DNA of 64,000 nucleotides from Psychrobacter aquaticus CMS 56 (GTDB taxonomy: Bacteria; Pseudomonadota; Gammaproteobacteria; Pseudomonadales; Moraxellaceae): positions 1 through 64,000 of the forward strand of contig NZ_AUSW01000014.1 of assembly GCF_000471625.1 (NCBI RefSeq), in the 5' to 3' direction. Shown here one piece after another: positions 19,528-29,008 of this stretch. Each line of letters starts with the position of its first letter. The stretch's first letter is position 1. The notes below the pieces were generated by a model. That model was not told where the DNA came from and did not search any database. It saw nothing but the letters and a program-made list of their open reading frames with translations. Both the position numbers and the translations under genes were made by a program.

Positions 19528-22278
19528 TTAAGCCACACGAGTGTCTTTTTGCACACTCAAACTCGCAATCAATGCGGACTTCAATGTTTCAAGCCGGTCG
19601 GCAGATAGTGGCTCATCATTTTGGTCGCTGATATAAAACATATCCTCTGCACGCTCGCCCAAAGTAGTAATACGGGCAGCATGTACCTCGATTTGTTCTT
19701 GCAAAAATACCTGTCCCACTCGTGCCAATAGCCCTGGTTGATCTAGCGTTTCTAAGCTCATAATATGCTGATCTGAAGCATCATTAAACTCAAAATTAAT
19801 CACCGTAGTCACTTCAAAATGCTTGAGCTGGCGCGGCATACGTTTGTTCGTGAGTTTTAGTACGGTCGGGTCTTTAAAGGCATCAATCAATCGCTGTTTA
19901 AGCTCTTGCTGACTGTCTTCGTCAACCAATAGCGTGCCACTAGGATCTAGCAATACATAAGAGTCCAACGCAAAATCACGAGTGGCCGTAATGATGCGGG
20001 CATCTAAAACATCGAGATTCATCTGGTCAAATACCGCCATGGTAACGGCAAACAGATTTGTCTGATCTTGGGTATACACAAAAACCTGTACTGCATCAAG
20101 CGCCAGCTCGCGATGCTCACGCAGTACGACCAATGGCGGGCTGTCTGCATTGGAGGCAAGCCCAATCGGCGGATGATTCAAGATCGCTTCGGTGTGCCAT
20201 AAGATATCCTCAGCAATCTCGCGCAAAAAGTACTCATCACCCAGATCGTCCCATAGTCGCAATACTTCATCGCGATTCATATGCTGGTTATCAACCTTGT
20301 CTAACATCACCAGAGCTTGTTGCCGTGTGGCGCTGATCATGTCTTGGCGATTGGTGGGCGCATCGATATCAGCGCGCAAAATACGCCGAGTTTGCGAGTA
20401 TAGTTGTTTCATGAGTGTGGCGCGCCAACTGTTCCATAACTGTGGGTTGGTGGCGTTCATGTCTGCGACCGTCAATACGTACAGATGATTGAGGTGGGTA
20501 ACATTGCCTATCAAGTTGGCAAAAACGGTGACGACTTCTGGGTCTGAGATGTCTTTTTTCTGGGCAGTTAGTGACATCAATAAATGATAGCGAGTTAGCC
20601 AGCCGACTAAGTTGGCATCTGCCAAACTCATGCCATGAGCCAAACAGAAATCAACCGATTCCGTTTGCCCAAGCTCACTATGATTGCCGCCGCGACCCTT
20701 GGCAATGTCATGAAACATGGCAGCCAGTACTAAGATTTCTTTGCGCTCAATACGTTGAAAGATAGAGCTAACCAGTGGGAAGTCTTCATAAAAACGTGGG
20801 TCAGTAAAACGGTGCAAAATGCGAATCAAAAACAACGTATGCGCATCCACCGTATAACGGTGAAACAAATCGTACTGCATGAGACCCGTGACTTGAGCAA
20901 ACGCAGGAATATAGTTGCCCAATACGCCACAGCGATTCATGGTACGTAAGCGATGAAAGAGATAATTTTGTTCTTTTAAGTTGGCCAAAAACAGTGCTTG
21001 GTGAGTGGGGTTATCACGATAAACCTGATCAATACCGCGAGCGGCGATTTTTAGGGCGCGCAAGGTATGCGTACGGACGTTTTTGATACCGTATTGACCC
21101 ATTAGTAAAAACATTTCCAAAATCGATTCAGGATGTTGGGCAAAGACCCTGTGATGCGATATGGCAATTTGGTCACCGACTTGGTTAAATCGGGCATTGA
21201 TCGGCTGCTTTTTGGGGCGTTCCTCGTCTGGCAGTTGCGGCTCTATAATCGTCTCATAATAGTGATTGATAAGCATCTCAGACAACGTTGATATCCGCAT
21301 GGCACAGCGATAATAATCGCGCATAAAACGCTCAACTGCCGCATTCGGTTCGTCATCTGGCTGAGTCTCATAGCCCATCAATTGAGCAATCTCACGTTGA
21401 TAATCAAACAGTAGCTTGTTCTCGTTACGACCCGTTAATACATGCAAATAATGACGTATTTGCCATAAGTAACCTTCAGCAAAGCTCAAATCATCAAACT
21501 CTTTTTCGGTCAAAAAGTTTTGTTGGACGAGATCATAAAGCTTGCTAACGCGAAAATAGCGTTTGGTCACCCAACCCACGATATGAATGTCACGCAGGCC
21601 GCCAGGAGCCGTTTTGATATTTGGCTCAAGATTGTACTCTGTGGCATTGTGCTGCAAGTAACGTACTCTGGCTTCTTCGATTTTTACCTCAAAAAAGGCA
21701 CGGGGTGACCACTGCTTATTGACAATTTGAATGGGCACTTCTTGTAAATCTGCATTACCAATCAGTAGCCGAGCTTCTAACTGAGCACTGGCAATGGTGT
21801 GGTCAAGTGCTGCTTCTAACGCATCATTGACGCTACGCACTGAGAGGGCAGGTTCTAGCCCTATATCCCAGAGTAGCGCCACCAAACGATCAATTTTGCC
21901 ACTAGCGTCGTTGTCAATCTCATCTGGAGAGAGCAATAAAATATCAATATCTGAATACAGCGACAGCTCACCACGACCATAGCCACCAGTAGCAAATAAT
22001 GCCAAGTCTGTCTTGTCTAATTCAAACCAATTAAACAAAGCAATGAGTAAGCTATCGATAGCGCAGGCACGTGCCGCGACCAATTGGCGGATATTGACCC
22101 CACGTTCAAGTGCGCGACTGATATCGTCATTGATTTGTGCCAGCCACTCAGGAATACCCAGTAACGATTTTTCTGGTGCATTGGTGTCTGCTAGCAGAGT
22201 TGCATCTGTCGCCACATTATTTGATAGCAAAAGAGGTAAGGGCGTCAGATCAATAGAGGCGACATCACAAGTAAACAT
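19528..22278 (-). CDS. glnD: Bifunctional uridylyltransferase/uridylyl-removing enzyme GlnD
   Basis: The nitrogen sensor that uridylylates PII protein when glutamine is low and removes UMP when it is high. Domains in order are the nucleotidyltransferase (GGYGRGE at 98–104, catalytic Asp110 and Asp112 in YSDIDILLL), the HD domain (AAMFHDIAKGRGGNHSELG near residue 520), and two C-terminal ACT domains (about 730–800 and 840–910) that bind glutamine. The 916-residue length is normal. The ATG at 22278 is close to the start of conservation. Confidence 0.96.
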   Translation of the reverse strand: MFTCDVASIDLTPLPLLLSNNVATDATLLADTNAPEKSLLGIPEWLAQINDDISRALERGVNIRQLVAARACAIDSLLIALFNWFELDKTDLALFATGGYGRGELSLYSDIDILLLSPDEIDNDASGKIDRLVALLWDIGLEPALSVRSVNDALEAALDHTIASAQLEARLLIGNADLQEVPIQIVNKQWSPRAFFEVKIEEARVRYLQHNATEYNLEPNIKTAPGGLRDIHIVGWVTKRYFRVSKLYDLVQQNFLTEKEFDDLSFAEGYLWQIRHYLHVLTGRNENKLLFDYQREIAQLMGYETQPDDEPNAAVERFMRDYYRCAMRISTLSEMLINHYYETIIEPQLPDEERPKKQPINARFNQVGDQIAISHHRVFAQHPESILEMFLLMGQYGIKNVRTHTLRALKIAARGIDQVYRDNPTHQALFLANLKEQNYLFHRLRTMNRCGVLGNYIPAFAQVTGLMQYDLFHRYTVDAHTLFLIRILHRFTDPRFYEDFPLVSSIFQRIERKEILVLAAMFHDIAKGRGGNHSELGQTESVDFCLAHGMSLADANLVGWLTRYHLLMSLTAQKKDISDPEVVTVFANLIGNVTHLNHLYVLTVADMNATNPQLWNSWRATLMKQLYSQTRRILRADIDAPTNRQDMISATRQQALVMLDKVDNQHMNRDEVLRLWDDLGDEYFLREIAEDILWHTEAILNHPPIGLASNADSPPLVVLREHRELALDAVQVFVYTQDQTNLFAVTMAVFDQMNLDVLDARIITATRDFALDSYVLLDPSGTLLVDEDSQQELKQRLIDAFKDPTVLKLTNKRMPRQLKHFEVTTVINFEFNDASDQHIMSLETLDQPGLLARVGQVFLQEQIEVHAARITTLGERAEDMFYISDQNDEPLSADRLETLKSALIASLSVQKDTRVA

Positions 22279-22453
22279 GAGTGTTATCCAATTAAGAATT
22301 TAAATAGAGCGAGACAACTAACTAGAGCGTGACAACTAAGAGCATATTAAAACGATAAAACTATGAAAGCATCATGCGATTCAAACTATACCATCAAAAG
22401 TATAAAGGTAAATAATCAATAAGCACAGTACTCAATATGCCCTAATTGTAGGT

Positions 22454-22484
22454 CAAAAAAAAGACCGCCTAGGCGATCTTTTGT
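22454..22484 (-). terminator. Terminator of map
   Basis: A seven-position stem with one mismatch, GACCGCC (22464–22470) with GGCGATC (22473–22479). On the minus strand it is followed by eight T residues, right after the map stop. Confidence 0.8.
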
Positions 22485-22488
22485 GACA

Positions 22489-23280
22489 TTACTGAGTCAA
22501 AAAACTCAAATCTTCTTCAGGGCGAGTGGTAAACACCTCACAGCCATTGTCGGTCACCACCATGGTGTGCTCCCACTGAGCAGACAGCTTACGGTCTTTG
22601 GTAATCGCCGTCCATTCATCTGGCAAAATCTTGGTCTGCCACGTACCTTGGTTAATCATCGGCTCTATGGTAAAAGTCATGCCGGTTTTTAGCTCAAATC
22701 CTGTGCCTTTTTTGCCGTAGTGCATGACTTGTGGCTCATGGTGAAATTCATTGCTGATGCCATGACCACAAAATTCGCGCACGATACTAAAGCGTTCAGG
22801 TTCGACCACTTCTTGAATGGCAGCGCCTATATCACCTAGACGTGCGCCATTTTTTACCACACTCATGCCAGCATACAGGGCGTCTTGAGCCACTTTGCAG
22901 ATACGCTGTGCCATGATAGAACCATTGCCAACGATCCACATTTTTGAGGTGTCGCCATAGTAGCCGTCTTTAATGACGGTCACATCGATGTTGATAATAT
23001 CGCCATCTTTTAACAGCTTGCTCTCAGTTGGGATGCCATGACAAACCACGTGATTGACTGAGGTACAAATGGATTTCGGAAAACCATTGTAGTTGAGCGG
23101 CGCAGGAATGGCTTGCTGCACATTCACAATATAGTCATGAGCAATTTGATTCAGGGCTTCGGTACTGATTCCTACTCTAACGTGTTCGTCGAGCATCACA
23201 AGGACGTCACTGGCAAGTTTACCGGCCACGCGCATTTTTTCTATGGCATCGGCGGACTGGATAAGGGATTTTTTAGTCAT
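22489..23280 (-). CDS. map: Methionine aminopeptidase, type I
   Basis: A metalloprotease that removes the initiator methionine. The conserved series is visible: CTSVNHVVCHGIP, the metal ligands in INIDVTVIKDGYYGDTSKM, the EFCGHGISNEFHHEPQV histidine region, FTIEPMI and the closing WEHTMVVTDNG. The frame is open further upstream to 23319, but E. coli Map aligns with a start at 23280 (263 residues) or 23286. Neither has a strong ribosome-binding site; 23280 gives better spacing. It lies 210 bp upstream of glnD on the same strand. Confidence 0.95.
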   Translation of the reverse strand: MTKKSLIQSADAIEKMRVAGKLASDVLVMLDEHVRVGISTEALNQIAHDYIVNVQQAIPAPLNYNGFPKSICTSVNHVVCHGIPTESKLLKDGDIINIDVTVIKDGYYGDTSKMWIVGNGSIMAQRICKVAQDALYAGMSVVKNGARLGDIGAAIQEVVEPERFSIVREFCGHGISNEFHHEPQVMHYGKKGTGFELKTGMTFTIEPMINQGTWQTKILPDEWTAITKDRKLSAQWEHTMVVTDNGCEVFTTRPEEDLSFLTQ

Positions 23281-23604
23281 CGTCATCTGTCTTATAATTA
23301 TGAAATTAAAGTGAACCAATTATACCATAAATGGATTAGGGGCAGTTTTGAGTTAGATGATAGTAAATTTATCGTTATTATTAATAATAATTACTTTACA
23401 ACGCGGTTAATGCTTATATGACTCATTAGTCATACTAATATATTCATATTTTGATAAATGGGTTGAATGTTACAGAATATATAAGTAATGTAATTTTGCT
23501 GGTTAAAGGAATTAACAGCATTCTTTACCGCTTTTGTAAGTACAGAGGCAAGGTAAAGAAAATTACACTTAATGACAATACTCAATGATGACAAGGACGT
23601 TGCG
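23281..23604. other. Divergent intergenic region map / lipase (about 320 bp)
   Basis: An AT-rich region that should contain both promoters. No RNA gene or conserved small frame is seen. Confidence 0.45.
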
Positions 23605-24681
23605 ATGACTATTAAAACCTATCTCTGCACGGCACTAAAGCCAAGCCTATTTTTACCATCACTGGGTGCCATTGGCGCAGGTGTCTTACTGCTGACGCTA
23701 CAAACCACTTCTGCGCAAGCGGCAGGTCAATATTATAATTGTGCCAATGCCAATGGTTGTAAACTCGTTGATAGCAAATATTTTACTTCTAGCTATACAA
23801 AAACCCAATATCCGGTTGTTATGGCGCACGGGCTTGGCGGTTTCACTAAGCTATTTGGGGTCATTGATTACTTCAATGGAATTCCGGGTGAACTGATAAA
23901 AGGTGGCTCAGAGGTCTATACCACCAAAACGTCAGCTGTCAATAACAGCGAGGTTCGCGGTGAGCAGCTGCTCCAACAAGTCAAAACCATTACGGCCATT
24001 TCAGGCAAAGCTAAAGTCAATTTATTTGGGCACAGTCAAGGCGGTATAGATATTCGTTATGTGGCTGGCGTGGCACCAAAATATGTCGCCTCCGTCACAG
24101 CTGTGTCTAGCCCAGAACAAGGTTCAAAAACAGCAGATTTTGTCAAAAATACGCTTGAGCCAAATAACACATCAGGCAGCCCATCAAACGTCACGACAGA
24201 GTTGGTATCAGGTGTGTTTAATTTAATTGGAGGCTTTACCGACGTCGGTTCGGGTATCAGTTTCAATCAGATACAACAGCAAGATGGCTGGCAAGCGCTC
24301 CTTGCTTTATCAACAAGTGGCGCTGCCAATTTTAATGCAAAGTTCCCAGCAGCGATGCCAAGAGCGTACTGTGGTCAGCCCGCGAGTACCAATGTTAATG
24401 GCATTAAATATTACTCATTTAGTGGAGTTGGACAGCTCACTAGCGCACTCGATCCTAGCGACTATTTATTGGCAGCAACAGGTGTACCGTTTGCAGGCGA
24501 GTCTAACGACGGTTTGGTCTCTGCCTGTTCAAGTCGTCTTGGTTATGTGATTCGTGATAATTATAAAATGAATCACTTAGATTCTGCCGATCAAGTGTTA
24601 GGTTTGACCGCATGGGGAGAGTCTGAGCCAAAGTCTATCTATCGCACTCAGGTCAATCGCCTCAAAAACGCAAACCTCTAA
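23605..24681 (+). CDS. Secreted triacylglycerol lipase (family I)
   Basis: A secreted esterase/lipase of the Pseudomonas/Burkholderia family I type that needs a foldase. It has a signal peptide of about 39 residues ending TTSAQA, the oxyanion-loop motif VVMAHGLGG, nucleophile elbow GHSQGG (Ser144), and a C-terminal DGLVSACSSRLG plus NHLDSADQV with the acidic and histidine members of the triad. The ATG at 23605 is preferred over one 33 bp upstream because AAGGA lies 7 nt before it. The foldase gene follows 29 bp later, so the two form an operon. Confidence 0.93.
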   Translation: MTIKTYLCTALKPSLFLPSLGAIGAGVLLLTLQTTSAQAAGQYYNCANANGCKLVDSKYFTSSYTKTQYPVVMAHGLGGFTKLFGVIDYFNGIPGELIKGGSEVYTTKTSAVNNSEVRGEQLLQQVKTITAISGKAKVNLFGHSQGGIDIRYVAGVAPKYVASVTAVSSPEQGSKTADFVKNTLEPNNTSGSPSNVTTELVSGVFNLIGGFTDVGSGISFNQIQQQDGWQALLALSTSGAANFNAKFPAAMPRAYCGQPASTNVNGIKYYSFSGVGQLTSALDPSDYLLAATGVPFAGESNDGLVSACSSRLGYVIRDNYKMNHLDSADQVLGLTAWGESEPKSIYRTQVNRLKNANL

Positions 24682-24710
24682 ACTGACTGATAAAATAAGA
24701 ACTCTCACTT

Positions 24711-25823
24711 ATGTCAAATGGTCGCCGTTCCGCTTATTTATTGATTGCTATCATCGCCATGATTGTCATAGTCACGGCGGCGATTATTCTGTGGTTCAAA
24801 CCCAGCGCTGGGAAGGATCTGGCGAAAGTCATTCCTCTTTCTCTTGCGTTCGATAATAAAGCGGATGGCGCAGTGCCTATCTTGTCTGGTACGGATAAAG
24901 CCATCCAAGCCTCTGATACCCAAAACTTTACCAGACTCACCACAGGTTTAGAGAGCTTGCCACAATCTCTACGAGGGGCAGAGGTGGATGGTGAAATTAT
25001 CATTGACGAAAACAAACAGCTGGTCGTCACCGAAGGCTTACGGCGGCTGTTTGATTATTTTTTATCGGCACTTGGAGAGGAGAACGAAGCCGTGATATCA
25101 GCGCGTGTCGAGAGTTATATTCGCCACCACACGCCAGAGCCTGCCGCCAGTCAAGCAGTCGCTATATTTAAGCAATATATTGCCTATCTAAAAGCGCTCC
25201 CAGAGATAGAGACGCGCTATGGCAATCTCCAACTACAAGCAACCAAAAACGGCGAGCTGGATTTGAGCGTCGTCACTCAGCAAAAGCAAGACGTTGCCAC
25301 TTTGCGTCAGCAGTATTTTGAAAAACCAACCATCACGGCGTTTTTTGGCGCTGAAGATGAATACGATGATTATAGTATAGAGATGATTAGAATTGAGCAA
25401 AACGAGCAAATGTCTGACAGTCAAAAACAAGCCGAAAGACAAAACTATATCAGCCGTATGCCAGCCAATACCGCCAAAGCCAATATCGAGCAACAAGCGA
25501 ATTTAAATGAATTGATAAATCGTACAGAACAGATGAAAGCCAAAGGCGCAACGCCTGAAGCCTTGTATAGTATGCGCCGTGAGTTGGTAGGTGCGCCAGC
25601 AGCAGCAAGGCTTGCCCAAGTAGATCAAGAAGATGCCAATTTTGACCAGCGTTTTACCCAATATGAAACACAAAAACAGCGCCTTTTGAGCCAACAGACG
25701 GATAATGCACAAGTTCAAGCTCAGATTGAGCTAATCGAACAGCAGTTATTTAATGACAGTGAGCGCAAACGTTTGGCAGGGTATGCAGCGCTGCAACAAC
25801 AAGAAGCTGCCAATCTCAACTAA
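24711..25823 (+). CDS. Lipase-specific foldase (lipase chaperone, Lif)
   Basis: A membrane-anchored steric chaperone that folds the preceding lipase in the periplasm. It has one N-terminal membrane anchor (about 8–28), then a Pro/Ala-rich linker and the helical foldase body. The family signature RxxFDYxLSALGE is present as LRRLFDYFLSALGE at about residues 110–123. Its 370 residues are usual for the family. Position right after the lipase confirms the pairing. The C-terminus is rich in Gln and Glu helices, as in Burkholderia LipB. Confidence 0.93.
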   Translation: MSNGRRSAYLLIAIIAMIVIVTAAIILWFKPSAGKDLAKVIPLSLAFDNKADGAVPILSGTDKAIQASDTQNFTRLTTGLESLPQSLRGAEVDGEIIIDENKQLVVTEGLRRLFDYFLSALGEENEAVISARVESYIRHHTPEPAASQAVAIFKQYIAYLKALPEIETRYGNLQLQATKNGELDLSVVTQQKQDVATLRQQYFEKPTITAFFGAEDEYDDYSIEMIRIEQNEQMSDSQKQAERQNYISRMPANTAKANIEQQANLNELINRTEQMKAKGATPEALYSMRRELVGAPAAARLAQVDQEDANFDQRFTQYETQKQRLLSQQTDNAQVQAQIELIEQQLFNDSERKRLAGYAALQQQEAANLN

Positions 25824-26202
25824 AGCGTCGAAAATTTTATTCAAAAAATCAGTTAGCAGCAAATGCACTGTCTCGCAATGCCCATTAGCAAAAAATCATA
25901 AAGTAAAACAAATCATATCGCAATCATACACCCAACCTATAAGGACGGTAAGACAAGTGCTGTGCATAATAGCCATATTGTTTAGGTATATGAATAAAAC
26001 AATAAACAAATCATAATAATAGAAGCCATTCTGCATATAGTTGATTCAATTTAAAAGTGTTACAAGGCAACCGAGTGCAGATGTATATGTAATACTTCAA
26101 GCGAGGTTAACGCTGTAACTCTTTTATAGTGGATTGACTATAAAAAATATGACAGTTTTTTATACTAGGACACGCCCTAAATAAAATAATAGAGGAATTA
26201 AG
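25824..26202. other. Intergenic region lipase operon / META lipoprotein (379 bp)
   Basis: AT-rich and without a recognisable gene. Its right part has a GACTATA motif near 26135 and GGACACGCCCTA at 26168–26179, members of two repeat families seen elsewhere in the window. Confidence 0.5.
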
Positions 26203-26691
26203 ATGAAAAATATGACTAAAATGATGATGGCAGCAACCCTTGCTGTCGGTACGTTTGCAGCTGGTTGCCAAACTATCCCCAATGTGACGGCTCCCGTTAC
26301 GCAGCCAGTGACTTCTGATATTCTACAAACATATAACTGGCAGCTTGTTGATGCCAAACGCACCAACGGTGATAAAGTTAGCCAGCTTTTCTTTAATCCT
26401 GCTAAGCCATTAACGCTAAGATTTTTCAAAGATAATAGTAGTAACCGTGTCAGCTTCATAAATACGTGTAATAACATGGGCGCTGAGTACAGTGTTGTGA
26501 ATGGTAATGTGCAGATCAAAAACGGCATCAGTACGTTAATGGCGTGTCCTGAGCCACAAGCAAGCTTTGATACCGCGACATTGGCAACCGTACAAGGCAA
26601 ATACAGTCTCAATAAAAATGCCAATAACACACCTGTTTTGACCATCAAAAATGACAGTCAAGTCGCGTATTTTAAAGCCATTGCCAAATAA
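26203..26691 (+). CDS. META-domain lipoprotein (HslJ-like)
   Basis: A 162-residue probable lipoprotein with lipobox TFAAGC (Cys22) and a META domain. The family-typical pieces are YNWQLVDA near residue 45, RVSFINTCNNMGAEYSV in the middle and GISTLMACPEP near 106. HslJ, the E. coli relative, is an outer-membrane heat-inducible protein linked to novobiocin resistance; no function is proven here. A GAGGAA ribosome-binding site precedes the ATG. A strong terminator follows, so it is monocistronic. Confidence 0.85.
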   Translation: MKNMTKMMMAATLAVGTFAAGCQTIPNVTAPVTQPVTSDILQTYNWQLVDAKRTNGDKVSQLFFNPAKPLTLRFFKDNSSNRVSFINTCNNMGAEYSVVNGNVQIKNGISTLMACPEPQASFDTATLATVQGKYSLNKNANNTPVLTIKNDSQVAYFKAIAK

Positions 26692-26766
26692 CTCAGTCCT
26701 CACAGATAAAAAGCTGATGTCAGTTTTCAAATCTTAGTTTTTAAACTTTAACTTTCAAATCAGATT

Positions 26767-26800
26767 TAAAATGCCTCACTGTTTAGTGGGGCATTTTTTT
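26767..26800 (+). terminator. Terminator of the META lipoprotein gene
   Basis: A 9-bp stem with one G·U pair, ATGCCTCAC (26771–26779) with GTGGGGCAT (26786–26794), followed by a T-run. Confidence 0.9.
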
Positions 26801-26899
26801 GTCCAAAACCCTCGCCTGATATACGCTACACTAAAGACAAGGCACGTCTCTAAAAAGATCTTACAACCCACTCACTCAGACTCTATTGGACGGTAACTT

Positions 26900-27883
26900 A
26901 TGCTAAAAACCCCTATAAAATCGACTATAAATATAACAAGCAGCACGATTGTGATTGCCACTTTTAGCGTTTTGACTGGCTGTCAGACCTTATCAAATAT
27001 CCCTACTGCCAATACTGTAAACACTGCCATCAGTAATCCGCTGACGGCTCAAATGTCCGTACCGGATCGCCAAGGACATATTGCGTATGTGGAGGAGCAA
27101 GGGGTCGGCACTGCCAAGATATCGACACTGTATAGCATTCGTCCTGATGGCAGCGTCCGCCAACTGATAGATCAATTAAATGGTTATATTTATGCGCCAG
27201 CGTGGTCAGCAGATGGTCAAATGCTTGCTTATAGTAAGCAAGCCCCGCGTGAGCATCCTAAGATTTATATTTATGACCGCAAAAGCAATGCGCGTCATTT
27301 AATCGTAAATGCGGAGGGCAGTAATCTGTCGGCCTCATTCTCACCCGATGGACAAAAATTGCTCTACAGCTCAACCGTCGGCGGCAATGCTGATATTTAT
27401 GAGATGCATCTGAGCAACGGCAGCACCAAGCAGCTCACAACTTTACCCAGTACCGAAGTACAACCGAGCTATGCCGCTGATGGCAAAAGCTTCGTTTATA
27501 CCAGTGATAAAGTGCGTGCGGGTCGTCCCAGCATTTATCGTTACTATTTCGGCACTGGTAATGCTGTACCCATATCGACAGGCAGTTATGCGGCCAGTCC
27601 TCAGCTCAGTTTAGATGGTCAGCGTATGGCCTATCTTAATGGTCGCAAGGCGGCAGTCATGACGCTTGACACAGGGCAGATTACTAATCTGGCAGAAACT
27701 GGATTGGATGAGCCAGCCCGTCTGTCACCCTCTGGACAGTATGCAGTTTATCCAACGCGCACCTCACGCGTGAGCGGACAAAGTGGCGGCAGTTTGGTTA
27801 TTCATTCTTTGTCTGGTAATACCAGCTATGCCATTAGCAGTCAGGCTGGTGGAGTCGTGCGCTCACCAGTGTGGGGACGTTAA
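26900..27883 (+). CDS. TolB-like beta-propeller lipoprotein
   Basis: A 327-residue periplasmic protein with lipobox VLTGC (Cys28) and a beta propeller made of WD40-like PD40 repeats. The repeat core xxSPDGQKLxYSS occurs at about 108, 150, 195, 240 and 280 (for example WSADGQMLAYS, FSPDGQKLLYSS, LSLDGQRMAYL). It resembles the TolB propeller and ends VVRSPVWGR as TolB does, but it lacks the TolB N-terminal domain and Tol neighbours, so it is not TolB. The binding partner is unknown. The promoter lies between the preceding terminator and the ATG. Confidence 0.82.
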   Translation: MLKTPIKSTINITSSTIVIATFSVLTGCQTLSNIPTANTVNTAISNPLTAQMSVPDRQGHIAYVEEQGVGTAKISTLYSIRPDGSVRQLIDQLNGYIYAPAWSADGQMLAYSKQAPREHPKIYIYDRKSNARHLIVNAEGSNLSASFSPDGQKLLYSSTVGGNADIYEMHLSNGSTKQLTTLPSTEVQPSYAADGKSFVYTSDKVRAGRPSIYRYYFGTGNAVPISTGSYAASPQLSLDGQRMAYLNGRKAAVMTLDTGQITNLAETGLDEPARLSPSGQYAVYPTRTSRVSGQSGGSLVIHSLSGNTSYAISSQAGGVVRSPVWGR

Positions 27884-28108
27884 TAGTAAAACCTATGTAT
27901 TATGTAATTAAATGTATATATAATCATCCGTAAAGAAACATAAGTTGATTCTATGACTCTAAGTTTTTAAGTTCGTTTGGTTAAAGATATAGGGTGCCAA
28001 AGTCGCCTAAGCCAATTATTACAATGCCCAATCACCTCAATTTGTATCCTACCAGTGGTATTGCCGAGTCATAAAGATAGCCAGTTAGATGAACAAAAGG
28101 AGCGTGCC

Positions 28109-28759
28109 ATGCAGGAATCTTTTTTAGTATTTATCACTAAAATCAGTTTATATCCCACGATTATTTTTACGGGGCTTGTGATGTTCGTCACCTTATATTG
28201 GGTGGTGTCTTTACTCGGTATGGCAGATATGGATACCGTAGACCTTGGGGAGTCAGGAGGGGAAGTTGCTGACTTATCCTCAACGGGCTTTTTTACAGGT
28301 CTCATGCTCAAATTTGGTCTTTATGGCGTGCCTTTAATCATCATACTAAGTTTAGTTAGTTTAATTGGTTGGTTATTGAGCTACTTATATACCAGTTTTC
28401 TACATCAAAATTTTGACTCGGGCATTTTATATTATGTCTTTGGCACAGGGGCGCTCATTTTTGTATTGGTCGTATCCATGTGGCTGACAGGAATTATTAT
28501 TTCACCTATCCGCAAAAATATCGCCAAAATTCCCAAACGTAATTCGTCTAATAATGTGGGTAAAGTCGCTGTGGTACGCACGCTTAGTGTGACAGACAAA
28601 CATGGCGAAGCAGAGCTGAATGATGGCAGCGCAGGATTGATACTCAAAATCCGATCAGACATCAATGACAATTTACTAAAACAAGGCGATAAAGTGGTGT
28701 TGGTAGAATATTTAGAGGAAGCCAATACCTATCGCGTAACGCCTGTTAAAGACAAATAA
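28109..28759 (+). CDS. yqiJ: YqiJ-like inner-membrane protein with OB-fold (DUF1449)
   Basis: A 216-residue membrane protein with helices at about 18–40, 69–92 and 112–137, followed by a C-terminal NfeD-like OB-fold (about 150–210: GKVAVVRTLSV..GEAELNDGSAGLILKIRSD..GDKVVLVEY). The frame is open from 27977, but AAAGGAG lies just before the ATG at 28109. It precedes a flotillin gene, and YqiJ/YqiK in E. coli form the same pair; NfeD-type partners anchor flotillins in membrane microdomains. Confidence 0.85.
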   Translation: MQESFLVFITKISLYPTIIFTGLVMFVTLYWVVSLLGMADMDTVDLGESGGEVADLSSTGFFTGLMLKFGLYGVPLIIILSLVSLIGWLLSYLYTSFLHQNFDSGILYYVFGTGALIFVLVVSMWLTGIIISPIRKNIAKIPKRNSSNNVGKVAVVRTLSVTDKHGEAELNDGSAGLILKIRSDINDNLLKQGDKVVLVEYLEEANTYRVTPVKDK

Positions 28760-29008
28760 CATGCCCTAATAATTTAGCCCTGATAATTTTTATCATTACT
28801 TTTAGCACACATCAACAGCGATGAAAAAAGAAAAATAATCGACTGGCAAAAAACATTAACGGTTTTCAATTTGGTTATAGGCGGTTCAAGATAATTCAGA
28901 TACAAGGAAGGCGAGTAAGAGTACTGCAAACAGTAGACTAAACAAGCCTAACACCGTAGCTGATTTATATAGGATTGACTATAGAATGTTTTCATTAAAG
29001 GAATGAAC

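Noticed and set aside
25753..26016. 87-residue open frame at the end of the foldase gene
   Set aside because: It overlaps the foldase in another frame and runs into a gene-free AT-rich region without a ribosome-binding site or domain.
27977..28108. N-terminal extension of the YqiJ-like protein
   Set aside because: AAAGGAG sits just before the internal ATG at 28109, and the residues upstream have no family match.
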